Positions 14,654 through 21,571 of a stretch of 21,571 nucleotides of DNA are shown piece by piece (within the stretch, counting starts at the first letter, position 1; each line of letters starts with the position of its first letter). The translations under genes and the position numbers were made by a program. Source of the stretch: an uncultured Lachnospiraceae bacterium (GTDB taxonomy: Bacteria > Bacillota > Clostridia > Lachnospirales > Lachnospiraceae); the NCBI GenBank assembly GCA_949283905.1, contig CASDUB010000135.1:1-21571 (forward strand), read 5' to 3'. The notes under the pieces are model-generated. The model was not told where the DNA came from, did no database searches, and was given only the letters and a program-made list of their open reading frames with translations.

Positions 14654-15603
14654 TGAGATACATCAAGGATCTTACTGAGGGATCAAAAATTTCAGGAATA
14701 TATTTTTGCAAGTCGCGTGTGGCTGCAATGACAAAAAACGGAAAACAGTATGACAATGTAGTACTGCAGGACAAAACAGGCGTGATAGACGCAAAAATAT
14801 GGGATCCGAGCAGCTCCGGAATTGATGAGTTTGAGGCTAACGATTATGTGGATGTGGTCGGCGATGTAAATCTTTTCGCCGGATCGCTTCAGGTTTCCAT
14901 AAGACGCGCGAGAGTAGCTGACGAATCGGAATACGATATTAAGGATTATATGCCGTGCAGCCGTTACAGTGTCGAAGACATGTATAAAGCGCTGATGAAT
15001 TATGTGAATTCAATAACCAACCCTTATCTCAGCAGGCTGGTAAAGATGTTTTTTGAAGAAGATAAAGAGATAGTTGAACTTATAAAAAGCAGTTCGGCGG
15101 CAAAAAGCGTTCACCACGGATTTGTGGGAGGACTTCTGGAACATACGCTCGGAGTTACAAGGCTGTGTTCGATTTATTCAAAAGCATATACATTTTTGAA
15201 TCATGATCTTCTGATTGCAGCGGCATTATTTCACGATATCGGAAAGATTCGGGAACTGTCTCAGTTTCCTCAGAATGATTACACCGACGACGGACAGCTT
15301 ATAGGCCATATAATAATCGGATATCAGATGGTACACGAAGGAATCGCGAAAATAGAAGGATTCCCTCATGTGCTTGCAAGTGAACTTGAACATTGTATTC
15401 TTTCTCATCACGGAGAACTTGAATACGGTTCGCCGAAAAAACCGGCTATAGCCGAAGCTCTCGCCCTTAATCTGGCAGATAACACAGACGCAAAAATGGA
15501 AACAATGCGGGAGATACTCGATAACAATACGTTAAAAGGCGAATGGCTTGGGTATAATAAGTTTTTTGAATCAAATATAAGAAAGACGTCAGAAAATGAT
15601 TAA
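14653..15603 (+). CDS. yhaM: 3'-5' exoribonuclease YhaM (OB-fold plus HD domain)
   Basis: YhaM is a Gram-positive cytoplasmic 3'-5' exoribonuclease that trims RNA ends; B. subtilis YhaM has 314 residues and this one 316. The N-terminal OB-fold (about 10-90) contains YDNVVLQDKTGVIDAKIWD and VDVVGDVNLFAG. The HD phosphohydrolase domain has metal-binding candidates in HHGFVGGLLEHT (154-165), the HD pair H194-D195 (LFHDIGKI), HH at 252-253 (SHHGELEYGSP) and D276/D279 (LADNTDAK). AGGGGA lies just upstream, and the ATG shares a base with the preceding stop (TAATG), so translation is coupled with the HtrA-like gene. The end overlaps the next gene by 8 bases. Confidence 0.93.
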   Translation: MRYIKDLTEGSKISGIYFCKSRVAAMTKNGKQYDNVVLQDKTGVIDAKIWDPSSSGIDEFEANDYVDVVGDVNLFAGSLQVSIRRARVADESEYDIKDYMPCSRYSVEDMYKALMNYVNSITNPYLSRLVKMFFEEDKEIVELIKSSSAAKSVHHGFVGGLLEHTLGVTRLCSIYSKAYTFLNHDLLIAAALFHDIGKIRELSQFPQNDYTDDGQLIGHIIIGYQMVHEGIAKIEGFPHVLASELEHCILSHHGELEYGSPKKPAIAEALALNLADNTDAKMETMREILDNNTLKGEWLGYNKFFESNIRKTSEND

Positions 15604-16966
15604 TAAAAACGATATTTTTACAGTAGAAATAACAGATCAGGATGAGCTTGGTCAGGGAATAGGGAAAGTCGATGGCTTTCCCCTTTTTATACGTCACGGG
15701 ATAACGGGAGATGTGGCAAAGGTATGCGTTACTAAGACAAAGAAGACATACGGATACGGAAGAATACTGGAATTCATAAAAAAATCGGAATTCAGAACCG
15801 ATCCTGTATGTCCCGCATATAAAAGATGCGGCGGCTGTCAGATACAGTCGATGAATTATGAAGCTCAACTTGCGTTTAAACAGAAGAGAGTCGAAGAGTG
15901 CTTAAAGAGGATAGGCGGATGCGAAGAACTTCATATGGAGAGCATCATAGCTTCTGATAAGACGTTCAGATACAGAAACAAGGCGCAGTATCCCGTCGGC
16001 ACTGATAAAAACGGCGAACCGGTATGCGGATTTTACGCGGAACGCACACATGACATTATTCAATGCGATGATTGTCTCCTGAGTCCGGAAGAATTCAGCA
16101 GTATCGTAAGAGAAGTGCTTAAATGGATGAAGCAGTTTAATATAAAGGCTTATGATGAAGGCTCGGGAAAAGGACTCATAAGACATATCTTTATACGTAA
16201 GGGATTTACGACAAAAGAGATAATATTGTGCCTTGTAATCAACGGGAAAAAACTGACCTTTACGGAAGTGCTTCGCGACAGACTTGAATCGATAGAAACG
16301 CCCGAATTTCATATAATCGGACTGGCTGTTTCTGTAAATACAAAACGAAGCAATGTTATCATGGGCGATAAAACAGAAGTTATATACGGCCGCCCATATA
16401 TAGAAGATTATATCGGAGACATAAAATACAGGATATCACCCCTGTCTTTTTATCAGATTAACCCGGGACAGACAAAAAAATTATATGATAAAGTTCTTGA
16501 ATATGCCGGCCTGACAGGCATGGAAACTGTGATCGATCTGTACTGCGGCACCGGAACCATATCGCTGTATATGGCGAAAAAGGCAGGAAAAGTCATCGGT
16601 ATAGAAATAATACCTGAGGCTATAGAAGATGCGAAAGTAAACGCATCGCTCAACAACATAGAAAATGCCGAGTTTTACGCAGGCAAGGCGGAGGAGGTTC
16701 TGCCAAAACTTTATGAAGGCGGTTTAAAACATGCTGATATCGTAGTCGTAGATCCGCCGAGAAAAGGGTGTGATGAAACGGCTCTGAAGACGATAGTCGA
16801 TATAAACCCGGCAAAATTGATATATGTAAGCTGTAACCCTGCCACACTGGCAAGAGACATTAAATATCTGAGGGAAAAAGGTTACAGACCGGAAAAAATA
16901 ATCCCTGTCGATATGTTCCCAAACACAACACATACAGAAACAATCGCGCTTTTGACAGTGGGATGA
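15596..16966 (+). CDS. rlmD: 23S rRNA (uracil-5-)-methyltransferase, RlmD/RumA/RlmCD type
   Basis: This SAM-dependent enzyme makes 5-methyluridine in 23S rRNA; the Gram-positive RlmCD form can modify both U747 and U1939, and I cannot tell the exact target here. Of 456 residues, an N-terminal TRAM domain (about 3-62) leads to a [4Fe-4S] site (C72, C78, C81 in CPAYKRCGGC, with C157 or C160 as fourth ligand). The SAM motif is VIDLYCGTGTISL (312-324). DPPRKGC (386-392) and SCNPATL follow, with C413 as nucleophile and E448 in HTETIALL as the base. All key residues are present. The start overlaps yhaM by 8 bases. Confidence 0.93.
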   Translation: MINKNDIFTVEITDQDELGQGIGKVDGFPLFIRHGITGDVAKVCVTKTKKTYGYGRILEFIKKSEFRTDPVCPAYKRCGGCQIQSMNYEAQLAFKQKRVEECLKRIGGCEELHMESIIASDKTFRYRNKAQYPVGTDKNGEPVCGFYAERTHDIIQCDDCLLSPEEFSSIVREVLKWMKQFNIKAYDEGSGKGLIRHIFIRKGFTTKEIILCLVINGKKLTFTEVLRDRLESIETPEFHIIGLAVSVNTKRSNVIMGDKTEVIYGRPYIEDYIGDIKYRISPLSFYQINPGQTKKLYDKVLEYAGLTGMETVIDLYCGTGTISLYMAKKAGKVIGIEIIPEAIEDAKVNASLNNIENAEFYAGKAEEVLPKLYEGGLKHADIVVVDPPRKGCDETALKTIVDINPAKLIYVSCNPATLARDIKYLREKGYRPEKIIPVDMFPNTTHTETIALLTVG

Positions 16967-16997
16967 GATAACGGCGGATCGCCGGGAGAAAAGATAA

Positions 16998-17552
16998 ATG
17001 AGTAAAATAACAAAAAGAGCGATCAGGGATTCGTTTTTAAAGCTGCTGAACGAAAAACCGTACAGACAGATTACCGTCAAAGATATCGTTGAAGAATGCG
17101 GCTTAAACCGAAACACTTTTTATTACTATTTCAGTGACATTCCGCAATTAATGGAGAGCATTATCAACAATGACGCGGAAGGAATAATACTAAAATATCC
17201 TTCGATCGACTCTTTAAACGACTGCATCAATGCTACGATTGATTTTATTTATGACAACCGCAAGGCGATACTCCATATATATAATTCTGTTAATCGTGAT
17301 GTTTATGAACAGTATCAATGGAAAGTATGCGCATATGTTGTTTCGTATTATGTTGACATAGCATTGGGAGACAGTAAGATCGATCAGGCAGACAGGATTG
17401 TCATTATTGAATATCTTAAGTGCGTTATCTTCGGACTCATTTCAGGATGGCTGGAAAAGGGCATAAATCCCGACACCATAGCAGGATACCGCAGGATATT
17501 TGAATTAAAAAGAGGCGATCTTAAACGATTGATCGACCGATGCAAAAAATAA
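16998..17552 (+). CDS. TetR/AcrR-family transcriptional regulator
   Basis: This 184-residue protein has the N-terminal TetR helix-turn-helix (about 8-55: ITVKDIVEECGLNRNTFYYYFSDIPQL) and an all-helical C-terminal domain for ligand binding and dimerisation, too divergent to name a ligand. Such proteins are usually repressors of nearby genes. GGGAGA lies about 8 bases before the ATG. The 31-base gap after the methyltransferase gene contains a short palindrome (CGGCG-GAT-CGCCG, 16972-16984), which could be a hairpin or a weak autoregulatory site. It is followed by a terminator, so it is probably the last gene of the set starting at 13316. The DUF308 gene downstream is a candidate target. Confidence 0.88.
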   Translation: MSKITKRAIRDSFLKLLNEKPYRQITVKDIVEECGLNRNTFYYYFSDIPQLMESIINNDAEGIILKYPSIDSLNDCINATIDFIYDNRKAILHIYNSVNRDVYEQYQWKVCAYVVSYYVDIALGDSKIDQADRIVIIEYLKCVIFGLISGWLEKGINPDTIAGYRRIFELKRGDLKRLIDRCKK

Positions 17553-17563
17553 TTAGACATTTT

Positions 17564-17603
17564 TACCCCTTGTGTCTGAAATTCAGGCATAAGGGGTATT
17601 TTT
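17564..17603 (+). terminator. Rho-independent terminator after the TetR-type gene
   Basis: TACCCCTT (17564-17571) pairs with AAGGGGTA (17591-17598). The inner CTG/CAG part extends the stem to about 15 bp including G-U pairs, with a five-base AAATT loop. T5 follows (17599-17603). Confidence 0.9.
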
Positions 17604-17631
17604 GTCTGTAATAATTATGAAAGACACATCG

Positions 17632-17637
17632 TATAAT
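17632..17637 (+). promoter_or_regulatory. Possible -10 element for the DUF308 gene
   Basis: A perfect TATAAT follows the terminator and precedes the DUF308 start by 57 bases. No good -35 lies 16-18 bases upstream, so the promoter is weak or activator-dependent. Confidence 0.35.
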
Positions 17638-17693
17638 CATGGCATAACAAAAGAATAATATTTTATCGAACAAGAGGAAGGAGATTTAAAGAC

Positions 17694-18296
17694 ATGAAAA
17701 ACAAAAATTTAACGGCCGTAAAGGCGGTTTATGCAATTATTTCCGTATTGCTCTGCGTATTGGGAATATTTCTGATAGTAGTACCGGGAATATCGGCGTT
17801 TCTTATCTGCCAGATCGGTGCGATCGTCATGATGGTATTCGGAGTGATAAAATTATTCAGCTATTTTGCCAAAGATCAATACAAGCCTGCGCTTCAGCAT
17901 GATCTGGCCTTTGGCATTCTTTTGATCGCTCTCGGTATTATAACAATGCTTCGTACAGATATGATGTTTACACTCTTGTGCATAATCTTGGGAATTTTTG
18001 TACTTGCTGATTCTCTGATGAAGATACAGGTTGCAATAGACTCAAAAAGAATCGGGATCCGCAGATGGTGGCTGATCCTCATAGCAGCCGTTCCGGCGGC
18101 TGTCATAGGATTCATGCTTGTATTATGTCCGTTTGAAAGCGCATGGGTCATCATGATATTCTTCGGCGCATCGCTGATCGCTGAGGGAATATTGAGTCTT
18201 ATAACTATATTGACGGGAACACAGATTCATTACGGACTGCCGGAAGAAAAAGACGACAATTTTGATAAGTATATGCATATGTCGGATTTTCTTTAA
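17694..18296 (+). CDS. DUF308 / HdeD-like six-helix membrane protein
   Basis: This 200-residue protein consists of about six membrane segments (roughly 10-30, 34-56, 70-87, 91-110, 125-145 and 149-172) with short loops, and a hydrophilic C-tail (EEKDDNFDKYMHMSDF). The repeated pattern of helix pairs with Gly and Pro is typical of the DUF308 family, which includes E. coli HdeD, linked to acid resistance; the biochemical function is unknown. GGAG lies about 10 bases upstream of the ATG. It is a single-gene unit between a terminator and the promoter of the second two-component pair. Confidence 0.75.
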   Translation: MKNKNLTAVKAVYAIISVLLCVLGIFLIVVPGISAFLICQIGAIVMMVFGVIKLFSYFAKDQYKPALQHDLAFGILLIALGIITMLRTDMMFTLLCIILGIFVLADSLMKIQVAIDSKRIGIRRWWLILIAAVPAAVIGFMLVLCPFESAWVIMIFFGASLIAEGILSLITILTGTQIHYGLPEEKDDNFDKYMHMSDFL

Positions 18297-18320
18297 TGCA
18301 GTTTGAAAAGGTTTAAAGGC

Positions 18321-18349
18321 TTGTCTTTGTTTAGTTCTGCGCATATAAT
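18321..18349 (+). promoter_or_regulatory. Predicted sigma-A promoter for the second two-component pair
   Basis: The -35 TTGTCT (18321-18326, 4 of 6 matches) and perfect -10 TATAAT (18344-18349) are 17 bases apart. Transcription would begin near 18356, giving a leader of about 127 bases before the regulator start. Confidence 0.6.
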
Positions 18350-18413
18350 TAAAACATCACATTAAAGCAAAATTGATGTTTAAATGTGTTTCCGTTAAAT
18401 ACGCAGCGCAGAA
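18335..18413. repeat. Imperfect inverted repeat spanning the promoter and leader
   Basis: TTCTGCGC (18335-18342) is the exact reverse complement of GCGCAGAA (18406-18413). Inside lie AAACATC (18352-18358) with GATGTTT (18375-18381), and a competing pair CACATT (18358-18363) with AATGTG (18383-18388). The left outer arm lies between -35 and -10 and the right arm about 55 bases into the leader, so this could be paired operators or a DNA palindrome. The inner arms could form RNA hairpins. Confidence 0.4.
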
Positions 18414-18482
18414 ATTAAATGATTTCGGATGACGAATATAAATTATACGCTGCAGGAATAATATTTTAATCCTGGAGAATGT

Positions 18483-19154
18483 ATGATAAATATACTTGTA
18501 GTAGAAGACGATGAAAAACTGAATCAGATAATATGTTCTTATCTTTCAAAAAACGATTATAATGCAAAAGGGTGTATCAACCCCGTTGAAGCATTTGATC
18601 TGCTTTATTCCGGAACATACGACCTTATAATATCCGATATAATGATGCCGAAAATAAACGGTTTTGAGTTTGCAAAAGAAATCCGGCGCAAAAACCCTTT
18701 AATCCCCATCTTATTTATAAGCGCATTGGATGATTTCGCCTCAAAACAGAAAGGATTTTATGCCGGCATTGATGATTATATGGTAAAACCCATAGATATG
18801 GATGAGCTTGTATTGCGTGTAGGAGCTTTGCTCAGGCGCGCACATATTAAGAATGAGAACCGTCTTGAAATCGGAGACCTTGTTTTAGTACGTGATGAAA
18901 TGACTGCATATGTAAATGGAGAAGAGGTTCCGATTTTGCCAAGAGAATTTAACATTCTCTATAAACTGCTCTCTCATCCTAAAAAGATTTTTACCAGAAG
19001 CGAACTGATCGATGAGTACTGGGGAATGACAAATGATACGGGACTGCGTACCGTCGACGTATACATCACAAAACTACGAAAAGAGTTTGCTCATTGTAAG
19101 AGTTTTGAAATTGTCACTGTCCATGGGTTCGGATATAAGGCGGTGTTGAAATGA
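18483..19154 (+). CDS. OmpR/PhoB-family response regulator (second pair)
   Basis: This 223-residue regulator has a receiver domain with acidic residues E8-D9-D10, phosphoacceptor D52 (IISDIMMPKINGF), S80 and K102 (MVKPID). Its C-terminal winged helix contains LPREFNILYKLLSHPKKIF, RTVDVYITKLRKEF and TVHGFGYKAVL. GGAG sits 5 bases before the ATG. The stop overlaps the kinase start (ATGA). The receiver of this subgroup often pairs with kinases that respond to peptide antibiotics or envelope stress, but nothing here fixes the signal. Confidence 0.94.
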   Translation: MINILVVEDDEKLNQIICSYLSKNDYNAKGCINPVEAFDLLYSGTYDLIISDIMMPKINGFEFAKEIRRKNPLIPILFISALDDFASKQKGFYAGIDDYMVKPIDMDELVLRVGALLRRAHIKNENRLEIGDLVLVRDEMTAYVNGEEVPILPREFNILYKLLSHPKKIFTRSELIDEYWGMTNDTGLRTVDVYITKLRKEFAHCKSFEIVTVHGFGYKAVLK

Positions 19155-20212
19155 GGAAAAAGAGAGATACACGTAAACAGAGAGATGATCGTATTACTGC
19201 TCCATTGGTATCATGGAAAGCCACACTTATTATTTTTGCTATAGTTTATTTTCTTGTTTTTGGACAGACTTTCATATGGACAGCTTATATAGACAGGATT
19301 CCGACATTAGTCGGTACACTTATATATTATTTGGTTTGTGCATTTGTTCTTCTGATAGTACTGTTCGGACTTTTCTGGCGTTATGTGATCGGAAAGCCTC
19401 TGCGTAAGATTTCCGGCGCAGCGCGAAAGGTTGCGAAGGGCGACTTCAGTGTACAAATTGAATATACAAGAAAAGACGGCAGAAAAAATGAAATAGATGT
19501 TCTGATCGAGGACTTCAATAAAATGACGAGAGAACTGGCAAGCAATGAAATGCTGAAAAGTGATTTTATTGCGAACGTTTCTCATGAACTTAAAGCTCCG
19601 CTTTCCATAATTCAAAGTTATACAAAGGCTTTAAAAGACGGTTATGCGACTCCGGAGCAGGAGGAACAGTATTTGGACACGATCATAGCGGCGTCTAAGA
19701 ATCTCAATTCTATGATCACGAATATTTTAAAATTGAACAAGCTGGAAAATCAGCAGATTTTTCCTGTTCCTGAAACGTATCAGCTTGGAGAACAGCTTCG
19801 TCGCTGCGCTTTATCCTATATGGAACAGTGGCAGGAGAAGGATATCGAGTTTAAAATTGACGTGGAAGATGTTGCGGTTTGTTATGATGCTTCTCTTTTG
19901 GAACTGGTTTGGAATAATCTTTTATCAAATGCAATAAAATTCACCCCGGCAGGAGGAAGTATCTGTCTTACTTCTCAAAAAAAAGACAACGCCGTATTTA
20001 TAACGGTAAAAGATACCGGATGCGGCATAGATGAAGAGACACAAAAGAGGATTTTTGAAAAGTTTTATCAGGGCGATACTTCTCATGCATCAGAGGGAAA
20101 CGGTCTTGGACTTGCATTGGTAAAGAAAGTAATAGAAATAATCGGCGGTGATATTACAGTAAAAAGCGTGCCCGGAAAGGGGACAGCCTTTACGGTAAAA
20201 ATCAATCTGTGA
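19151..20212 (+). CDS. Sensor histidine kinase with very short extracytoplasmic loop
   Basis: This 353-residue kinase partners the preceding regulator. TM1 (about 23-44) and TM2 (about 54-78) are separated by only about 10 residues (YIDRIPTLVG), the layout of intramembrane-sensing kinases such as BceS and LiaS. A HAMP segment (about 78-132) follows, then FIANVSHELKAPLSII with H145, N box WNNLLSNAIKF (254-264), G1 DTGCGID (288-294), F box FEKFYQGDT and G2 GNGLGLALV (317-325). Intramembrane-sensing kinases often work with a BceAB-type ABC transporter, but none is present here up to the window end. The overlap ATGA with the regulator shows coupling, and a terminator follows at once. Confidence 0.93.
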   Translation: MRKKRDTRKQRDDRITAPLVSWKATLIIFAIVYFLVFGQTFIWTAYIDRIPTLVGTLIYYLVCAFVLLIVLFGLFWRYVIGKPLRKISGAARKVAKGDFSVQIEYTRKDGRKNEIDVLIEDFNKMTRELASNEMLKSDFIANVSHELKAPLSIIQSYTKALKDGYATPEQEEQYLDTIIAASKNLNSMITNILKLNKLENQQIFPVPETYQLGEQLRRCALSYMEQWQEKDIEFKIDVEDVAVCYDASLLELVWNNLLSNAIKFTPAGGSICLTSQKKDNAVFITVKDTGCGIDEETQKRIFEKFYQGDTSHASEGNGLGLALVKKVIEIIGGDITVKSVPGKGTAFTVKINL

Positions 20213-20225
20213 TTTTTATTATCAG

Positions 20226-20253
20226 ACTCCCACAGTAATGTGGGAGTTTTTTT
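20226..20253 (+). terminator. Rho-independent terminator after the second two-component pair
   Basis: A perfect 9-bp stem ACTCCCACA (20226-20234) with TGTGGGAGT (20239-20247) encloses a GTAA tetraloop and runs into T7 (20247-20253). It starts 13 bases after the kinase stop. Confidence 0.93.
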
Positions 20254-20338
20254 AATATTTCATTAACAAAAATCCGAAAAAAGATAAATATATGACATCT
20301 ATTATATAGCCATGCTTAAGTACAGCAGGAGGCTTACA

Positions 20339-20398
20339 ATGAAAAATGTATTTATTCTATTTACGAAATATAAAGGCTGCCTGTCAGCAGATGTTTGA
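20339..20398 (+). CDS. Possible 19-residue small ORF / leader peptide
   Basis: A strong AGGAGG (20327-20332) lies 6 bases before an ATG that opens a 19-codon frame, MKNVFILFTKYKGCLSADV, ending in TGA (20396-20398). It is hydrophobic at the start, with a Lys/Tyr-rich middle and a single Cys. It lies 45 bases upstream of the epimerase gene in an otherwise gene-free 231-base gap. It could be a leader peptide, a small membrane peptide, or the remnant of a lost gene. The main support is the good ribosome site; no homology is recognised. Confidence 0.35.
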   Translation: MKNVFILFTKYKGCLSADV

Positions 20399-20443
20399 AT
20401 GTTGTTTGATGTGGACGAATTTTGAATAGAAGGAGGCATTGTC

Positions 20444-21448
20444 ATGAAAAAACTTTATATAATCACAGGTGCAAAAGGGCATCTTGCGAGTACAATTATT
20501 AAATACTTGCGTACAACAAATTGTTTTATCAGGGGCTTAATACTTCCGAATGAAAACGGTGAAGATGACAGACAGCTCACATATTATAAAGGCGATGTTA
20601 CAAAAATGGAATCGCTGGAAAAGATTTTTTCTGATATTGAATGCAATGAAGTAATAGTTATTCATACTGTGGGGATCATAAGTATCGGAGATAAGGTTAC
20701 TCCGGCTCTCTACAGTGTAAATGTAAAAGGAACGAAAAATATTATTCAGCAGTGTTTGAGGCATCATGTAAAAAGACTTGTTTATGTGAGCTCGGTTCAT
20801 GCTATTCCGGAAACAGATGAAAAAGCAACGATTGAAGAAACAGCAGAGTTTGCAAAAGAATCAGTAACAGGCGCGTATGCTTCCACTAAAGCAGAAGCTA
20901 CGGAAGCGGTATTGGATGCAGTTAAAAAGGGGCTTGACGCTGTGGTTGTACATCCGTCCGGTATAGTAGGACCGTATGACAGCGGAAGCAATCATGTGGT
21001 ACAGCTGATCGGCATGTACATTTCGGGAAAACTGCCTGCAGGAGTAACAGGAGGTTATGATTTTGTTGATGTCCGCGATGTGGCCAAGGGATGCCTCGAG
21101 GCTGCCCAATACGGGAAAAAAGGAAACTGTTATATACTTTCAAATCGATATTTTACAATAAAAGAATTACTTGAATATGCAAGAAAAACTGTGGGTGGGA
21201 AGAAAAAGATATGTCTTCCGATCGGTATTGCCCGCGCTTTTGTTCCTTTATTCGAGTGGATATCAAAAATCACTCATACACGACCTTTGTATACCAGATA
21301 TGCATTGTACACAATTTCAAGTAACGGTCATTTTACTCATGATAAGGCTACTGCCGAGCTGGGATATCATCCGCGCGACATGAGGACTACAATCGCAGAT
21401 ACTATTTCATGGCTTCGAGGCAAAAAAGTGCCTTTGGAAGCGATATAA
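20444..21448 (+). CDS. NAD(P)-dependent epimerase/dehydratase (extended SDR family)
   Basis: This 334-residue cytosolic oxidoreductase resembles dihydroflavonol-reductase / 3-beta-HSD-like extended SDRs. The Rossmann glycine motif is TGAKGHLAS (8-16). KGDVTKMESL (49-58) is the cofactor-contacting segment. The active site has S116/S117 (VYVSSVHA), Y145 and K149 (YASTK), with HPSGIVGPYD following as in the family. The C-terminal part (about 230-330) is the substrate domain, ending DTISWLRGKK. The substrate cannot be read from sequence. AGGAGG (20431-20436) lies 7 bases before the ATG. A short gene with its own AGGAGG follows 47 bases downstream, with no terminator seen. Confidence 0.88.
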   Translation: MKKLYIITGAKGHLASTIIKYLRTTNCFIRGLILPNENGEDDRQLTYYKGDVTKMESLEKIFSDIECNEVIVIHTVGIISIGDKVTPALYSVNVKGTKNIIQQCLRHHVKRLVYVSSVHAIPETDEKATIEETAEFAKESVTGAYASTKAEATEAVLDAVKKGLDAVVVHPSGIVGPYDSGSNHVVQLIGMYISGKLPAGVTGGYDFVDVRDVAKGCLEAAQYGKKGNCYILSNRYFTIKELLEYARKTVGGKKKICLPIGIARAFVPLFEWISKITHTRPLYTRYALYTISSNGHFTHDKATAELGYHPRDMRTTIADTISWLRGKKVPLEAI

Positions 21449-21495
21449 ACGCCCATTTGTCGGGTAATTCATAATATATTCAGGAGGAAAAAATC

Positions 21496-21571
21496 ATGAA
21501 AAAAGGAGAAATAGCTGCCATAATAATGGGTTCGATAATAACAATAAGCGGTATTGTTTGGGGTGCGCTTA
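21496..21571 (+). CDS. N-terminus of a small membrane protein (partial, runs off window)
   Basis: An ATG 8 bases after AGGAGG (21482-21487) opens a frame that is still open at the window end. The 25 visible residues (MKKGEIAAIIMGSIITISGI, then VWGAL) have two basic residues followed by a hydrophobic segment, so it is a membrane or secreted protein. The family is not recognised. It may be co-transcribed with the epimerase gene. Confidence 0.65.
   Translation, partial: MKKGEIAAIIMGSIITISGIVWGAL

Noticed and set aside
1..21571. CRISPR arrays, tRNA or rRNA genes, transposons, prophage
   Set aside because: I saw no regularly spaced repeats, cloverleaf sequences, rRNA motifs, transposases or phage genes on either strand.

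Overview
The window reads like the chromosome of an anaerobic Firmicute of class Clostridia, probably near Lachnospiraceae. The reasons are the Gram-positive replicative polymerase PolC, a clostridial-type ThyA, MutS2, YhaM, an IreB-like domain, strong AGGAGG-type ribosome binding sites, A/T-rich intergenic DNA and frequent AGA/ATA codons. This is housekeeping chromosome. I see no transposase, phage gene, CRISPR array, tRNA or rRNA.

Left part (1-8568). A lexA gene runs leftwards off the window and is broken by an in-frame TAG at codon 58. A 342-base divergent intergenic region holds a LexA-box-like palindrome, three DnaA-box-like repeats and promoters for both directions. Rightwards comes an unusual acidic protein with an IreB-like C-terminal domain, then a terminator, then thyA, folA, ispG and polC as a tight set (thymidylate and folate, isoprenoid precursors, replication). 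ispG carries an in-frame TAA at codon 141, with the rest of the protein intact and in the same frame behind it.

Middle (8573-13174, minus strand). A strong bidirectional terminator separates polC from a convergent set transcribed in the order mutS2, OmpR-type response regulator, sensor kinase. The last two overlap by ATGA.

Right part (13251-21571, plus strand). A membrane-anchored HtrA-like protein has lost all three catalytic triad residues but keeps its PDZ domain. It overlaps yhaM (3'-5' exoribonuclease), which overlaps an RlmD/RumA-type 23S rRNA methyltransferase, followed by a TetR-family regulator and a terminator. Then come a DUF308/HdeD-like membrane protein, a second two-component pair whose kinase has almost no extracellular loop, a terminator, a possible 19-residue ORF, an extended-SDR NAD(P)-dependent epimerase/reductase, and the first 25 codons of a small membrane protein.

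Most notable points: two nonsense codons in normally intact housekeeping genes (lexA and ispG) within 3.2 kb; the IreB-like fusion protein with DnaA-box-like repeats at its promoter; and the HtrA-like pseudoprotease. I did not find a convincing wholly new multi-gene system.
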